Shown here in pieces: positions 43,804 to 51,447 of a DNA stretch of 64,000 bases; positions within the stretch are counted from its first letter, which is position 1, and the number at the start of each line of letters is the position of its first letter. Below the pieces are notes generated by a model, which worked only from the letters and a program-made list of their open reading frames with translations, was not told the DNA's origin and made no database searches. The stretch is from an uncultured Acidobacteriota bacterium (GTDB lineage: Bacteria > Acidobacteriota > Vicinamibacteria > Fen-336). The translations under genes were made by a program, and so were the position numbers. Location of the stretch: the NCBI GenBank assembly GCA_902826455.1, contig CADEEV010000005.1, positions 81,490-145,489 on the forward strand. Direction: 5' to 3'.

Positions 43804-46260
43804 ATGTCCCTGATCTCCGACCTCGCGACCGACGTCGTCCGTGCCGCCCGGACCCTCGGCAAGAACCCGGGCTTCGCCGCGGCGGCGATCGTGACCCTGG
43901 CCCTGGGCATCGGCGCCAACAGCGCCATGTTCAGCGTGCTGAATGCGGTCGTGCTGCGGCCGCTGCCGTATCGCGCTCCCGAGACGCGGGTGATGATCTG
44001 GAGCCGTTGGGCCGGGTTCGACAAGACGTGGGTCTCCGACTCCGAGCTCCAGGACTACCGGCGGCTGTGCCGCAGCCTGAAGCAGGTCGCGGGCTGGTCG
44101 ACGGGCCAGGTCAACCTCACGGGCGACGGCGAGCCGCTCCGCGTCGGGTGGGCCGCGATCACGCCCAACACCTTCTCGGTGCTCGGCGCGGAGCCGCTGC
44201 TGGGCCGCGGCTTCGTGGACGGAGAAGCGGTACCCGCGCCGGCCGACGTCGTCATCCTCGGCTTCGAGCTGTGGCAGAGCCGCTTCGGCGGCGCTCCCGA
44301 CGCCGTGGGCCGCAGCCTGCAGCTCGACGGCACCGCGCACACGATCGTCGGGGTGATGCCGCCGGGCTTCCGGCTTCCGACGGACTTCGGCGTCGACGCG
44401 ACCGAGCCCACGGGCGTGTGGACTCCGTACACCCTCGACCCGGACCCGAGCAACCGCGGCAACCACGGGCTGTACGCCGCGGCGGAGCTCGCGCCGGGCG
44501 CCACGGCCCGGCAGGCGAACGCCGAGCTCCAGACCGTCACGGCGAACTTCACGAAGGAGGGCCTGTACCCCGCGCCGATGCGCTTCTCGGCGCTGGCGGT
44601 GCCGCTCGTCGAGGAGGTGCTGGGCTCGGTCCGGCAGACCGTCACGCTGCTGTTCGCGGCGGTCACGCTGCTGCTGCTGATCGCGTCGGCGAACGTGGCG
44701 AGCCTGCTCCTGGCCCGCGCCGAGGTGCGGCAGCGCGAGATGGCGCTGCGGGCCGCCCTCGGCGCAGGCCGCTCGCGGATCCTGCGCCAGCTCTTCGCCG
44801 AGGGCCTGGTGCTCGCGGCGCCGAGCGCCGTCGCCGGCGTCGTGCTCGCGTGGGCCAGCCTGCGCCTCCTCGGCTCCCTCGGCGTCGCGGGCATCCCGCG
44901 TGTCGCCGAGGCCGGAGTGGATGCCCGGGTGCTGGCCTTCACGGCGCTCGCGGCCTTCGCCTCGACGCTGCTGTTCAGCCTCGCCCCCGCCCTGCGCGCG
45001 CTCCGTGTGAACCTCGTGGAGTCGCTGCGCGAGGGCGGTGCCCAGGGCACGGTGAGCGGCCGCGGCATGCGGATGCGCGGCGTGCTCGTGGCCGGCGAGA
45101 TGGCGCTCTCCGTGATGCTGCTGCTCGGCGCCGGCCTGCTGCTGCGCAGCCTGTGGAACCTGCAGCGGGTGGACCTGGGCTTCGAGCCCCGCGGCGTGCT
45201 CACGCTGCGCTTGTCGCTGCCCGAGGTCGGCTACGACGCGAACGAGAGGGTGGTGGCGTTCTACCGCCAGCTGGCCGCGGAGGCGCGGGCCCTGCCGGGA
45301 GTGGAGAAGGCCGGCGTGATGCGCCTGCTCCCGCTGGGCGCCCCGATCGGGGACTGGGGCGTCGACGTCGACGGCTTCGTCGAGACGCCGGGCGACGACG
45401 CCAAGGGCGACTGGCAGATCGTGTCCGACGACGCGATCGAGGCCCTGGGCGAGCATCTCGTGCGGGGCCGCACGTTCACGGCGGGCGACACGAGCGACGG
45501 CCAGCTGGTGGCGCTCGTCAACGAGACGATGGCGAGCGCGTATTGGCCGAAGGGCGACGCCCTCGGAGGACGCTTCCGCATCGGCTCGAGCCAGGAGCGC
45601 CCCTGGGTCACGGTCGTGGGCGTCATGAAGGACGTGCGCCACAACGGCGTCGTGGCGCCGATCAAGACGAAGTTCTACGTGCCTCACGCGCAGTTCCACG
45701 TCTCGACCGGGTTCGCGCCGCGCACCATGAACCTCGTGATCCGGACCGCCGGCGATCCCCTGGCGCTCGTGCCCGACGTGCGGGCGACGCTGCGCCGGCT
45801 CGATCCCAACGTGCCGGCCGCGGCGATCCGGTCGATGACGGACGTGGTGGCGGCCTCGCTCTCGACGTCGCGCCTGGCGGGACTCCTGCTGGCATTGTTC
45901 GCGCTGCTGGCGCTGTCGCTCTCGGCGGTCGGTATCTACGGGCTGCTCTCCTACCTGGTCAACGAGCGGCGCCAGGAGATCGGCATCCGCCTCGCGATCG
46001 GGGCCGGCGAGCGCGACGTGTTGCGGCTGATCCTCGGCCAGGGCCTGCGCCTGACCCTCGCGGGGCTCGCGGCCGGCTGGGTGGCCGCGTTCGCCCTCGC
46101 TCGCATCGTCGCGAGCCTGCTCCACGACGTGGCGCCCCACGACCCCGTGACGTTCGGGCTGGCGCCCGCCGTGCTGCTGGTCGCGGCGCTCGTCGCGAGC
46201 TACCTGCCCGCGCTGCGCGCGTCGCGCGTGGATCCCGTCGCGGCCCTGCGCTCGGAGTAG
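43804..46260 (+). CDS. ADOP-type duplicated ABC permease (MacB/FtsX-like)
   Basis: 818 residues; start at 43804 with GGAGG 11 bases upstream. N-terminal helix LGKNPGFAAAAIVTLALGIGANSAMFSVLNAV, a MacB periplasmic core (about 45-240), FtsX helices (about 265-390), then a second core with MRGVLVAGEMALSVMLLLGA, and a second FtsX block at the end (ALSLSAVGIYGLLSYLVNERRQEIGIRLAIGAG). That is the acidobacterial duplicated orphan permease layout. No ATPase partner is encoded nearby, as is usual for this family. Probably drives efflux or envelope transport. Divergent from thrA. Confidence 0.93.
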   Translation: MSLISDLATDVVRAARTLGKNPGFAAAAIVTLALGIGANSAMFSVLNAVVLRPLPYRAPETRVMIWSRWAGFDKTWVSDSELQDYRRLCRSLKQVAGWSTGQVNLTGDGEPLRVGWAAITPNTFSVLGAEPLLGRGFVDGEAVPAPADVVILGFELWQSRFGGAPDAVGRSLQLDGTAHTIVGVMPPGFRLPTDFGVDATEPTGVWTPYTLDPDPSNRGNHGLYAAAELAPGATARQANAELQTVTANFTKEGLYPAPMRFSALAVPLVEEVLGSVRQTVTLLFAAVTLLLLIASANVASLLLARAEVRQREMALRAALGAGRSRILRQLFAEGLVLAAPSAVAGVVLAWASLRLLGSLGVAGIPRVAEAGVDARVLAFTALAAFASTLLFSLAPALRALRVNLVESLREGGAQGTVSGRGMRMRGVLVAGEMALSVMLLLGAGLLLRSLWNLQRVDLGFEPRGVLTLRLSLPEVGYDANERVVAFYRQLAAEARALPGVEKAGVMRLLPLGAPIGDWGVDVDGFVETPGDDAKGDWQIVSDDAIEALGEHLVRGRTFTAGDTSDGQLVALVNETMASAYWPKGDALGGRFRIGSSQERPWVTVVGVMKDVRHNGVVAPIKTKFYVPHAQFHVSTGFAPRTMNLVIRTAGDPLALVPDVRATLRRLDPNVPAAAIRSMTDVVAASLSTSRLAGLLLALFALLALSLSAVGIYGLLSYLVNERRQEIGIRLAIGAGERDVLRLILGQGLRLTLAGLAAGWVAAFALARIVASLLHDVAPHDPVTFGLAPAVLLVAALVASYLPALRASRVDPVAALRSE

Positions 46261-46269
46261 GCCCGCCGC

Positions 46270-46275
46270 TAGAAT
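46270..46275 (+). promoter_or_regulatory. Possible -10 box (TAGAAT) of DUF4440 gene
   Basis: TAGAAT begins 10 bases after the permease stop and 15 bases separate it from the ATG; GGAGG lies between. Read-through from the permease gene is also possible. Confidence 0.35.
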
Positions 46276-46290
46276 GGCCGCGGAGGCCCC

Positions 46291-46743
46291 ATGCTGCTCG
46301 CGGCCGTCGCCCTGGCGTTGTCGTCGCTGGCCACTGCCGGCCCGTCGCACTCCGAGCGCGCCGCGATCGCGCGGGCGCTGGTGGCGCTCGAGGCCGAGTG
46401 GATCGGCGTGTATGCGAGCCACGACCTCGCCCCTCTCGAGCGCCTGATCGCCGACGACTTCGTCGGGACCCTCGCCGACGGCACGATGCGCGGCAAGCGC
46501 GCGCACATCGAGTCCTACGCGGCCGACTTCGAGGCGCTGGCGAGCGTCACGAGCGCCGAGGTCGTGGTGCACGTCTTCACCGCCGATACGGCGGTCGTGA
46601 CCGGCCTGTACACGGCGACGCTGCGCGATCCGAAGGGCGCCGCACCCGGCCGCTTCCGCTACACCGACACCTGGCTCAAGCGCAGCGGACGCTGGCGATG
46701 CGTCGCCACCCACGAGAACGCGCTACCGATCGACGCGCGTTAG
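46291..46743 (+). CDS. Secreted SnoaL/DUF4440-type (NTF2-fold) protein
   Basis: 150 residues. Signal peptide about 1-17 (MLLAAVALALSSLATAG), then a cone-shaped NTF2-like domain: LEAEWIGVYASHDLAPLERLIADDFVGTLADG, VVHVFTADTAVVTGLYTAT, RYTDTWLKRSGRWRCVATHENAL. Members are ligand-binding or small-molecule enzymes of mostly unknown role. Its last 21 bases overlap the end of the convergent 46723-47076 gene. Confidence 0.85.
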   Translation: MLLAAVALALSSLATAGPSHSERAAIARALVALEAEWIGVYASHDLAPLERLIADDFVGTLADGTMRGKRAHIESYAADFEALASVTSAEVVVHVFTADTAVVTGLYTATLRDPKGAAPGRFRYTDTWLKRSGRWRCVATHENALPIDAR

Positions 46744-47076
46744 CTGGAACCCCCGTACGCCGTCACGCTCGACGACCTGACCCTCGACGGTCACGCGTTG
46801 GCCCGCCAGGCCCGCCACGACCTCCTTGACCGAGACCGGCCGCTCGGCGAGGAGCAGGTAGACGCGGCCGTCTTCCGCGACGAAGCCCGGCGTCACGCCG
46901 CGCCCGATACAGGCATTGGCGCAGCCCGCGTGTCCGGGCCCGCGCTCGCCGCGCACCAGGTAGCAGTGCATGTCGACGATCTCTCCCGTCAGGCGCTGCA
47001 TCGCCGGACCTTCCTGCGCCCCTGACGACGCTCCGAGCCCTGCGATCACGACCCATCCCCACCAGCGTCCGCGCAT
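46723..47076 (-). CDS. Small exported Cys-containing OB-like protein
   Basis: 117 residues. N-terminal export signal (about 1-20, WVVIAGLGASSGAQ), then LTGEIVDMHCYLVRG, a GHAGCANACIGRGVTPGFV segment with three Cys in all (one in MHCYL, two spaced CxxxC), and beta strands ending VTVEGQVVERDGVRGFQL. The GEIVDM..GHA.CA..CI..G pattern looks like a conserved family whose function I do not know; the Cys/His set could bind metal or haem. It follows the di-haem peroxidase gene by 21 bases with an AAGGAGG site, so the two probably act together. Confidence 0.72.
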   Translation of the reverse strand: MRGRWWGWVVIAGLGASSGAQEGPAMQRLTGEIVDMHCYLVRGERGPGHAGCANACIGRGVTPGFVAEDGRVYLLLAERPVSVKEVVAGLAGQRVTVEGQVVERDGVRGFQLTRVDR

Positions 47077-47097
47077 CTGGCCTCCTTGTAGACGTTC

Positions 47098-48099
47098 CTA
47101 CGGCAGTTCCGGCTGGCTGATCTCGGCATCCACGTCGAGCGCGCGCAGGAAGGCGAGCAGGTCGGAGCGCTCGGCGAGCGTGAGGGCGACGGGCTTGAGG
47201 GCGGCGTCGAGGTGCGGGTTGCGCAGGCCGCCGCCGGCCATGACGTCGACGGCCTCCTCCAGCGTCGCGACGCTCCCGTCGTGGAAGTAGGGGGCCGAGC
47301 GCCCGACGTTCAGCAGCGTCGGCGTCTTGAAGGCGCCGCGGTTCGCCTCGACGCCGGTGATCGCGAAGCGTCCCGGGTCGGGCTTCGCGGCCTGGGAGCC
47401 GATGCCCACGTTGTGGAATTGCAGGTCCGTCAGGAGCACGCCGTTGTGGCACTGGGTGCAGCGCGCCTTGCCGTCGAAGAGCGCGAAGCCACGGCGCGCC
47501 TGGGGGGAGAGCGCCGCGCGGTCGCCGTCCTGGAACCGCACCCAGGCCGAACGGTCGGCCACGAGAGTGCGCAGGAAGCTGGCGAGGGCCCTGGGCAGGT
47601 TGGTGAGCGTCGCCGGCTCCCCGAACGCCGCCTGGAACGCCGCGCGGTAACCGTCGATCGCGTTGAGGCGCGCGATCACGTCCTCGGGCGTCGCACGCCC
47701 CGGTCCCTTGGGGACGAGGATGTACGTCCACACGCCCGACACCGCCTGCTCGAGGGACGTGGCCGAGCCCTCCCAGAAGAACGCCTGCTGGTAGCCGACG
47801 TTCCACAGCGTCGGGCAAGCCCGACCGCTGGCGATGCCGTAGGAGCCGACCGGGTTCTTGCGTCCGTCCGTCAGGCCGTTCGCCGGACGGTGGCACGAGG
47901 TGCAGGCCGTGCTCGAGTCGCCGCTGAGGCGCTTGTCGAAGAACAGCTGCTTGCCCAGTTCCACCTTGGCGCGCGTGAGCGGGTTGTCCGCCGGAACCGC
48001 CATCGGCTCGTAGCGCCTCAGGGCGGGCCAGCGGGCCGGCTCTTCCGCGGCCATGGTGAAGGCGAACGCGAACAGGATCGCGACGAGGCTGGTTCTCAT
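47098..48099 (-). CDS. Di-haem cytochrome c peroxidase (CcpA/MauG family)
   Basis: 333 residues. Signal peptide about 1-18 (LVAILFAFAFTMAAEE). Two haem c motifs, CTSCH and CTQCH, with LGKQLFFDKRLSGDSSTACTS and RGFALFDGKARC around them; GAFKTPTLLNVGRSAPYFHDGS is the family's C-terminal block. Such proteins reduce hydrogen peroxide or oxidise partner proteins in the periplasm. In front of it are a leaderless -10 box and a 21-base inverted repeat shared with the divergent two-component genes. Confidence 0.93.
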   Translation of the reverse strand: MRTSLVAILFAFAFTMAAEEPARWPALRRYEPMAVPADNPLTRAKVELGKQLFFDKRLSGDSSTACTSCHRPANGLTDGRKNPVGSYGIASGRACPTLWNVGYQQAFFWEGSATSLEQAVSGVWTYILVPKGPGRATPEDVIARLNAIDGYRAAFQAAFGEPATLTNLPRALASFLRTLVADRSAWVRFQDGDRAALSPQARRGFALFDGKARCTQCHNGVLLTDLQFHNVGIGSQAAKPDPGRFAITGVEANRGAFKTPTLLNVGRSAPYFHDGSVATLEEAVDVMAGGGLRNPHLDAALKPVALTLAERSDLLAFLRALDVDAEISQPELP

Positions 48100-48105
48100 G
48101 CCCGG

Positions 48106-48111
48106 AAGCTA
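48106..48111 (-). promoter_or_regulatory. -10 box (TAGCTT) of peroxidase gene, leaderless
   Basis: Minus-strand TAGCTT followed by 6 bases (CCGGGC) and the ATG at 48099. Confidence 0.5.
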
Positions 48112-48144
48112 GCAGTCCGGCCGCTCGCGGCGCATCGCCCGGGC

Positions 48145-48165
48145 GTCGTAGGCGCCGCCTACGAC
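48145..48165. promoter_or_regulatory. Operator candidate: 10-1-10 inverted repeat GTCGTAGGCG-C-CGCCTACGAC
   Basis: Perfect inverted repeat with a single central base between the divergent peroxidase and histidine-kinase promoters, centred about 45 bases from each -10. Size and position fit a dimeric regulator such as the NarL-type protein encoded two genes away. Confidence 0.5.
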
Positions 48166-48198
48166 TTTCGACCTATTCTCCCGCCGCGTGCGCGGGAG

Positions 48199-48204
48199 TA
48201 ACGT
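48199..48204 (+). promoter_or_regulatory. -10 box (TAACGT) of histidine-kinase operon, leaderless
   Basis: TAACGT followed by 8 bases and the ATG at 48213. A second TATTCT hexamer at 48175-48180 could also serve, giving a 20-30 base leader. Confidence 0.45.
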
Positions 48205-48212
48205 AGGCGTCC

Positions 48213-49322
48213 ATGCCCGGCCTGTCGGACACGTTGCGCGTGCTGCGTCTCTCGGGGCTGTTCGCCTGGCTGCTGGTGGCGGCTCCGGCCGTGGTCCAGG
48301 GCACCGGCAACCCGAGGGCGTTCGTCCCCTGGCTCGGATCGCTGCTGGTGTTCGGGATCCTGTTCGCCGTGAGCACGCGGACGTCCGCGCGCCCCGGCCC
48401 GTCCCACCATGCGGCGCTCGCCGCCGAGAGCGCATGCGTGATCACGATGGTCGCGATCCAGTGCCGGGGTCTCGAGGGCACGCTGCTCGTGCTCGTGGCG
48501 CTGCAGCTCGCCCTCGCCGCCGAGCGGCGCGCGGGGCTCGTCGTGATCGTGGCGCAGTCGGCGGCCCTCGCGGCCGCGCTCTCGTACCACTGGACGCCGC
48601 GGCAGGCCTTCCTGCTGGTGCCGCCCTACTTCGGCTTCCAGCTGCTGGCCTTCCTGCTCATGGAGCGCGTCGTCCTCGAGGGCCGCGGGCGCGCAGAGCT
48701 GGAGCGCCTGAACGCCGAGCTCGCCGCGAGCCGCGAGCGCCTCGCCGAGGGCGCGCGGCTGGGCGAGCGCCTGCGCATCGCGGGCGAGCTCCACGACGCG
48801 ATGGGCCATCAGCTGGTCGCTCTCAGCCTGAACCTCGAGGCGCTGGGCTCGACGCCTCGCAGCGCGCCCCTCGAGACCGCGCGGACCCTGACGCGGCGCC
48901 TGCTCGACGACGTGGAGCGCGTCGTCCACGCCCTCGATCGCGACCCGGGACTCGATCTCCCGGCCGCGCTCCGCGCGCTCGCCGCCGACATCCCGAAGCC
49001 CCGCGTCCACGTCGAGGCCTCGGAGCTGCGGCCCGACGCGGCGCGCGCCCACACCCTGCTGCGCTGCTGCCAGGAGATCGTCACCAACGCTGTGAAGCAC
49101 GCCGATGCCTCCAACCTCTGGATCACGATCCAGGCGGGGCCGAACGGCGTCGTCCTCGAGGCCCGTGACGACGGCGCCGGCACCGACCGCCTGGTCCTCG
49201 GCCACGGCCTGAGCGGAATGCGGCGGCGCGTGGAGGAGCTCGGCGGCGCCCTCGATCTCGAGACGCGGCCCGGCGCCGGCTTCCGGCTGCGCGCCCTGTT
49301 CCCCGCCGCGGCCGGCGCGTGA
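48213..49322 (+). CDS. NarL-class membrane histidine kinase (HisKA_3)
   Basis: 369 residues. Five or six membrane helices (about 10-150) form the sensor with no large loop, then a coiled linker, the HisKA_3 phosphoacceptor GELHDAMGHQLVALSLNLE (His194), and an HATPase fold: QEIVTNAVKHADASN, DDGAGTDRLVLGHGLSGM. Likely senses a membrane or lipid-soluble signal and phosphorylates the response regulator that follows, whose GTG overlaps its stop (GTGA). Confidence 0.93.
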   Translation: MPGLSDTLRVLRLSGLFAWLLVAAPAVVQGTGNPRAFVPWLGSLLVFGILFAVSTRTSARPGPSHHAALAAESACVITMVAIQCRGLEGTLLVLVALQLALAAERRAGLVVIVAQSAALAAALSYHWTPRQAFLLVPPYFGFQLLAFLLMERVVLEGRGRAELERLNAELAASRERLAEGARLGERLRIAGELHDAMGHQLVALSLNLEALGSTPRSAPLETARTLTRRLLDDVERVVHALDRDPGLDLPAALRALAADIPKPRVHVEASELRPDAARAHTLLRCCQEIVTNAVKHADASNLWITIQAGPNGVVLEARDDGAGTDRLVLGHGLSGMRRRVEELGGALDLETRPGAGFRLRALFPAAAGA

Positions 49323-49957
49323 TCCGGGTGCTCATCGCCGACGACGAAACCCTGGTGCGCGCCGGGTTGCGGACCCTCGTCGAGCAGCAGCCCGGCCTGG
49401 AGGTCGCCGCCGAGGCCCGCGACGGCGACGAAGCCCTGGAGCGCCTCGGCGAGGGCATCGACGTGGGGCTGCTCGACGTGCGCATGCCGAAGCGCAGCGG
49501 GATCGACGTGCTGCGCGCGCTGGGCGAGCGGCCCCAGGCGCCGCCGTGCCTGCTGCTCACGACGTTCGACGACCGCGAGGCGCTCCTCGCGGGGCTGCGC
49601 GTGGGCGCCCGCGGCTACCTTCGCAAGGACGTGACGGTCGCGACGCTGACGCGCGCGGTGCACGTGCTCCACTCCGGGGGCACGTTCTTCCAGCCGTCGC
49701 TGACCGAGAAACTGCTGCGCCGGGTGCACGAGCGGCAGGAGCGGCCGGATCCCGCGGAACTCGTCGAGCCCCTGACGTCCCGCGAGACCGAGGTCATGCG
49801 GCTCGTCGCGAGCGGCTGCAGCAATCGCGAGATCGGCGAGGCGCTGGGCACGGCGGAGGCCACCGTGAAGGTCCAGGTCTCGAGCATCCTGTCGAAGCTG
49901 GGCGTGCGCGACCGCGTGCAGGCCGTGCTCCGTGTCCTGGAGTCGGGCCTGATCTGA
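49319..49957 (+). CDS. NarL/FixJ-family response regulator
   Basis: 212 residues. Receiver about 1-118 (D8/D9, phosphoacceptor D53 in LLDVRMP, Lys in YLRKD) and a LuxR-type helix-turn-helix (about 148-208: LTSRETEVMRLVASGCSNREIGEALGTAEATVKVQVSSILSKLG). It would bind DNA as a dimer once phosphorylated. The palindrome at 48145-48165 in front of the operon is a natural candidate site. Confidence 0.95.
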   Translation: MIRVLIADDETLVRAGLRTLVEQQPGLEVAAEARDGDEALERLGEGIDVGLLDVRMPKRSGIDVLRALGERPQAPPCLLLTTFDDREALLAGLRVGARGYLRKDVTVATLTRAVHVLHSGGTFFQPSLTEKLLRRVHERQERPDPAELVEPLTSRETEVMRLVASGCSNREIGEALGTAEATVKVQVSSILSKLGVRDRVQAVLRVLESGLI

Positions 49958-49965
49958 GCGCCGTC

Positions 49966-51447
49966 CTAGAGGCCGACGGGCTGACGCTCGGGCGGTGTCG
50001 GCACGACGGCGCGGCGCGGCTCGGGGGCGGCACCCACGACGGGCTCCACGAACAGCCGGTAGGCGTCCTTGTAGCCGCGCTCGATCAGGTCCTCGGGCGT
50101 CTCCAGGACCTCGCTCGCGGGATCGCGGGCGCCATCCCACTCGAGGGGTCCGAGGCCACGGCGCTCGGGGCGCACCACGTACAGCGCGAAGTCGCGGTAC
50201 AGGCGGCCGGTGGCCGGGTCCTGCCAGGCGCGGCCGCTGGCGGTGTCGTGGCCGAGGGTCTGCACCATGCGGTTGATGCGCTCGGCCTGGGCGAGGTCAC
50301 GATCCACCGCCTGGCGCTCGAGCAGCGCCAGGGTGCCGTCGGCCTGGGCGCGCGGGCCGCGGCGCCGCGCCGGCGGCGCGGGCTCCTCCGGCGTCGCCGA
50401 CACCACGAGCACCTGCTCGGCGCCGGCGGCGATCGCCTCGCCGAGGCCGCAGCCGGAGACCAGCGTCGCGTCGGTCAGCCGGTGCGTCTCGCCGCCGTAC
50501 AGCCCGCCCTTGGGAAACGCGACGCGGCGCACGGGCGCCACGAGGGGCGGCAGCAGGCCGGTCATCACGGCGTCGAACAGGAGCGTGTCGCTGCCCGGGG
50601 CCCGCAGGTCGATCGCGTCGGGCATGCCGTCCAGCCGCGAGCGCACCCCGCGCGAGCGCGAGGCGGCGAAGGAGTTGCGGTGGGCGTCCTGGAGCAGCAC
50701 GAAGGCGAGGGCGCCGCCCGTCTCGAGATCGGCCGCCCGCAGGATCAGCTCCCGGAAGCTGGGCTGGCCCAGGTTCTCGGAGGCGAGGGCCACGTAGCGG
50801 CGCCCCAGCTCGGCCTCGGCGGGCGGCGCGTCGGAGAGCGCCGGGCCGCGGGCGATCTCCCACAGCGCCCGCGACAGGCGATCGCGGCCGCGCTCGGTCT
50901 CGAGCAGCGACTCGAGGGACTCCGCGAAGCGCCGCCGGTCCCGGACGAAGACGCGCAGGGCGGCGAAGGACGCGATCACGCACAAGGCGAAGACCGGGAC
51001 CGTGAGGGCCGCGAGGTACGGCCCGCCGACGACCGCGGGCGCCGCGGCCAGCTGGGAGATCAGGCGCGCGAACGTCCCCGGCAGGAAGAGGTCCACGACC
51101 AGCGCCGGCAGGAACAGGACGAAGCCCACGATCGCGAGCGCCAGGGGCAGCAGGAACACCCCGTACGACGAGCCGACGAGCAGCAGCGCGATGCGCGCCG
51201 CGAGCCGCAGGCGGTAGAGCGTGTTCCAGCCGACGCCGGCCCAGAAGCCGTCCTCGCCGTAGAGCCGAGCGCTGCCCGCCACCGCCGCGAAGGCCGCGCC
51301 GATCGTGCCCGAGCCGGAGCCGACCACGACGTCGATCTTGACGCCGCTCTCGTCCAGGGCCCGCAGCACGCCGGCGTGGTAGGCGGCGGCGGTGCCGCTG
51401 CCGGTCAGCACGAGCGCGGTGCGTCGCTTCGGCGAGTACTCCTTCAA
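49966..51447 (-). CDS. Membrane patatin-fold protein lacking the catalytic dyad
   Basis: 493 residues, TTG start overlapping the upstream stop (TTGA). Patatin-like start LVLTGSGTAAAYHAGVLRAL, where active enzymes have GGGxRG; the nucleophile elbow GxSxG reads GSGSG with Gly45 in the serine position by alignment to GTSAGA; the DGG/DGA motif reads DAT (326-328). Three or four membrane segments (about 83-165) are inserted after the elbow. The fold is recognisable but lipase activity looks lost or altered. A shifted register using a neighbouring Ser cannot be excluded. Last gene of the greA operon. Confidence 0.78.
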   Translation of the reverse strand: MKEYSPKRRTALVLTGSGTAAAYHAGVLRALDESGVKIDVVVGSGSGTIGAAFAAVAGSARLYGEDGFWAGVGWNTLYRLRLAARIALLLVGSSYGVFLLPLALAIVGFVLFLPALVVDLFLPGTFARLISQLAAAPAVVGGPYLAALTVPVFALCVIASFAALRVFVRDRRRFAESLESLLETERGRDRLSRALWEIARGPALSDAPPAEAELGRRYVALASENLGQPSFRELILRAADLETGGALAFVLLQDAHRNSFAASRSRGVRSRLDGMPDAIDLRAPGSDTLLFDAVMTGLLPPLVAPVRRVAFPKGGLYGGETHRLTDATLVSGCGLGEAIAAGAEQVLVVSATPEEPAPPARRRGPRAQADGTLALLERQAVDRDLAQAERINRMVQTLGHDTASGRAWQDPATGRLYRDFALYVVRPERRGLGPLEWDGARDPASEVLETPEDLIERGYKDAYRLFVEPVVGAAPEPRRAVVPTPPERQPVGL

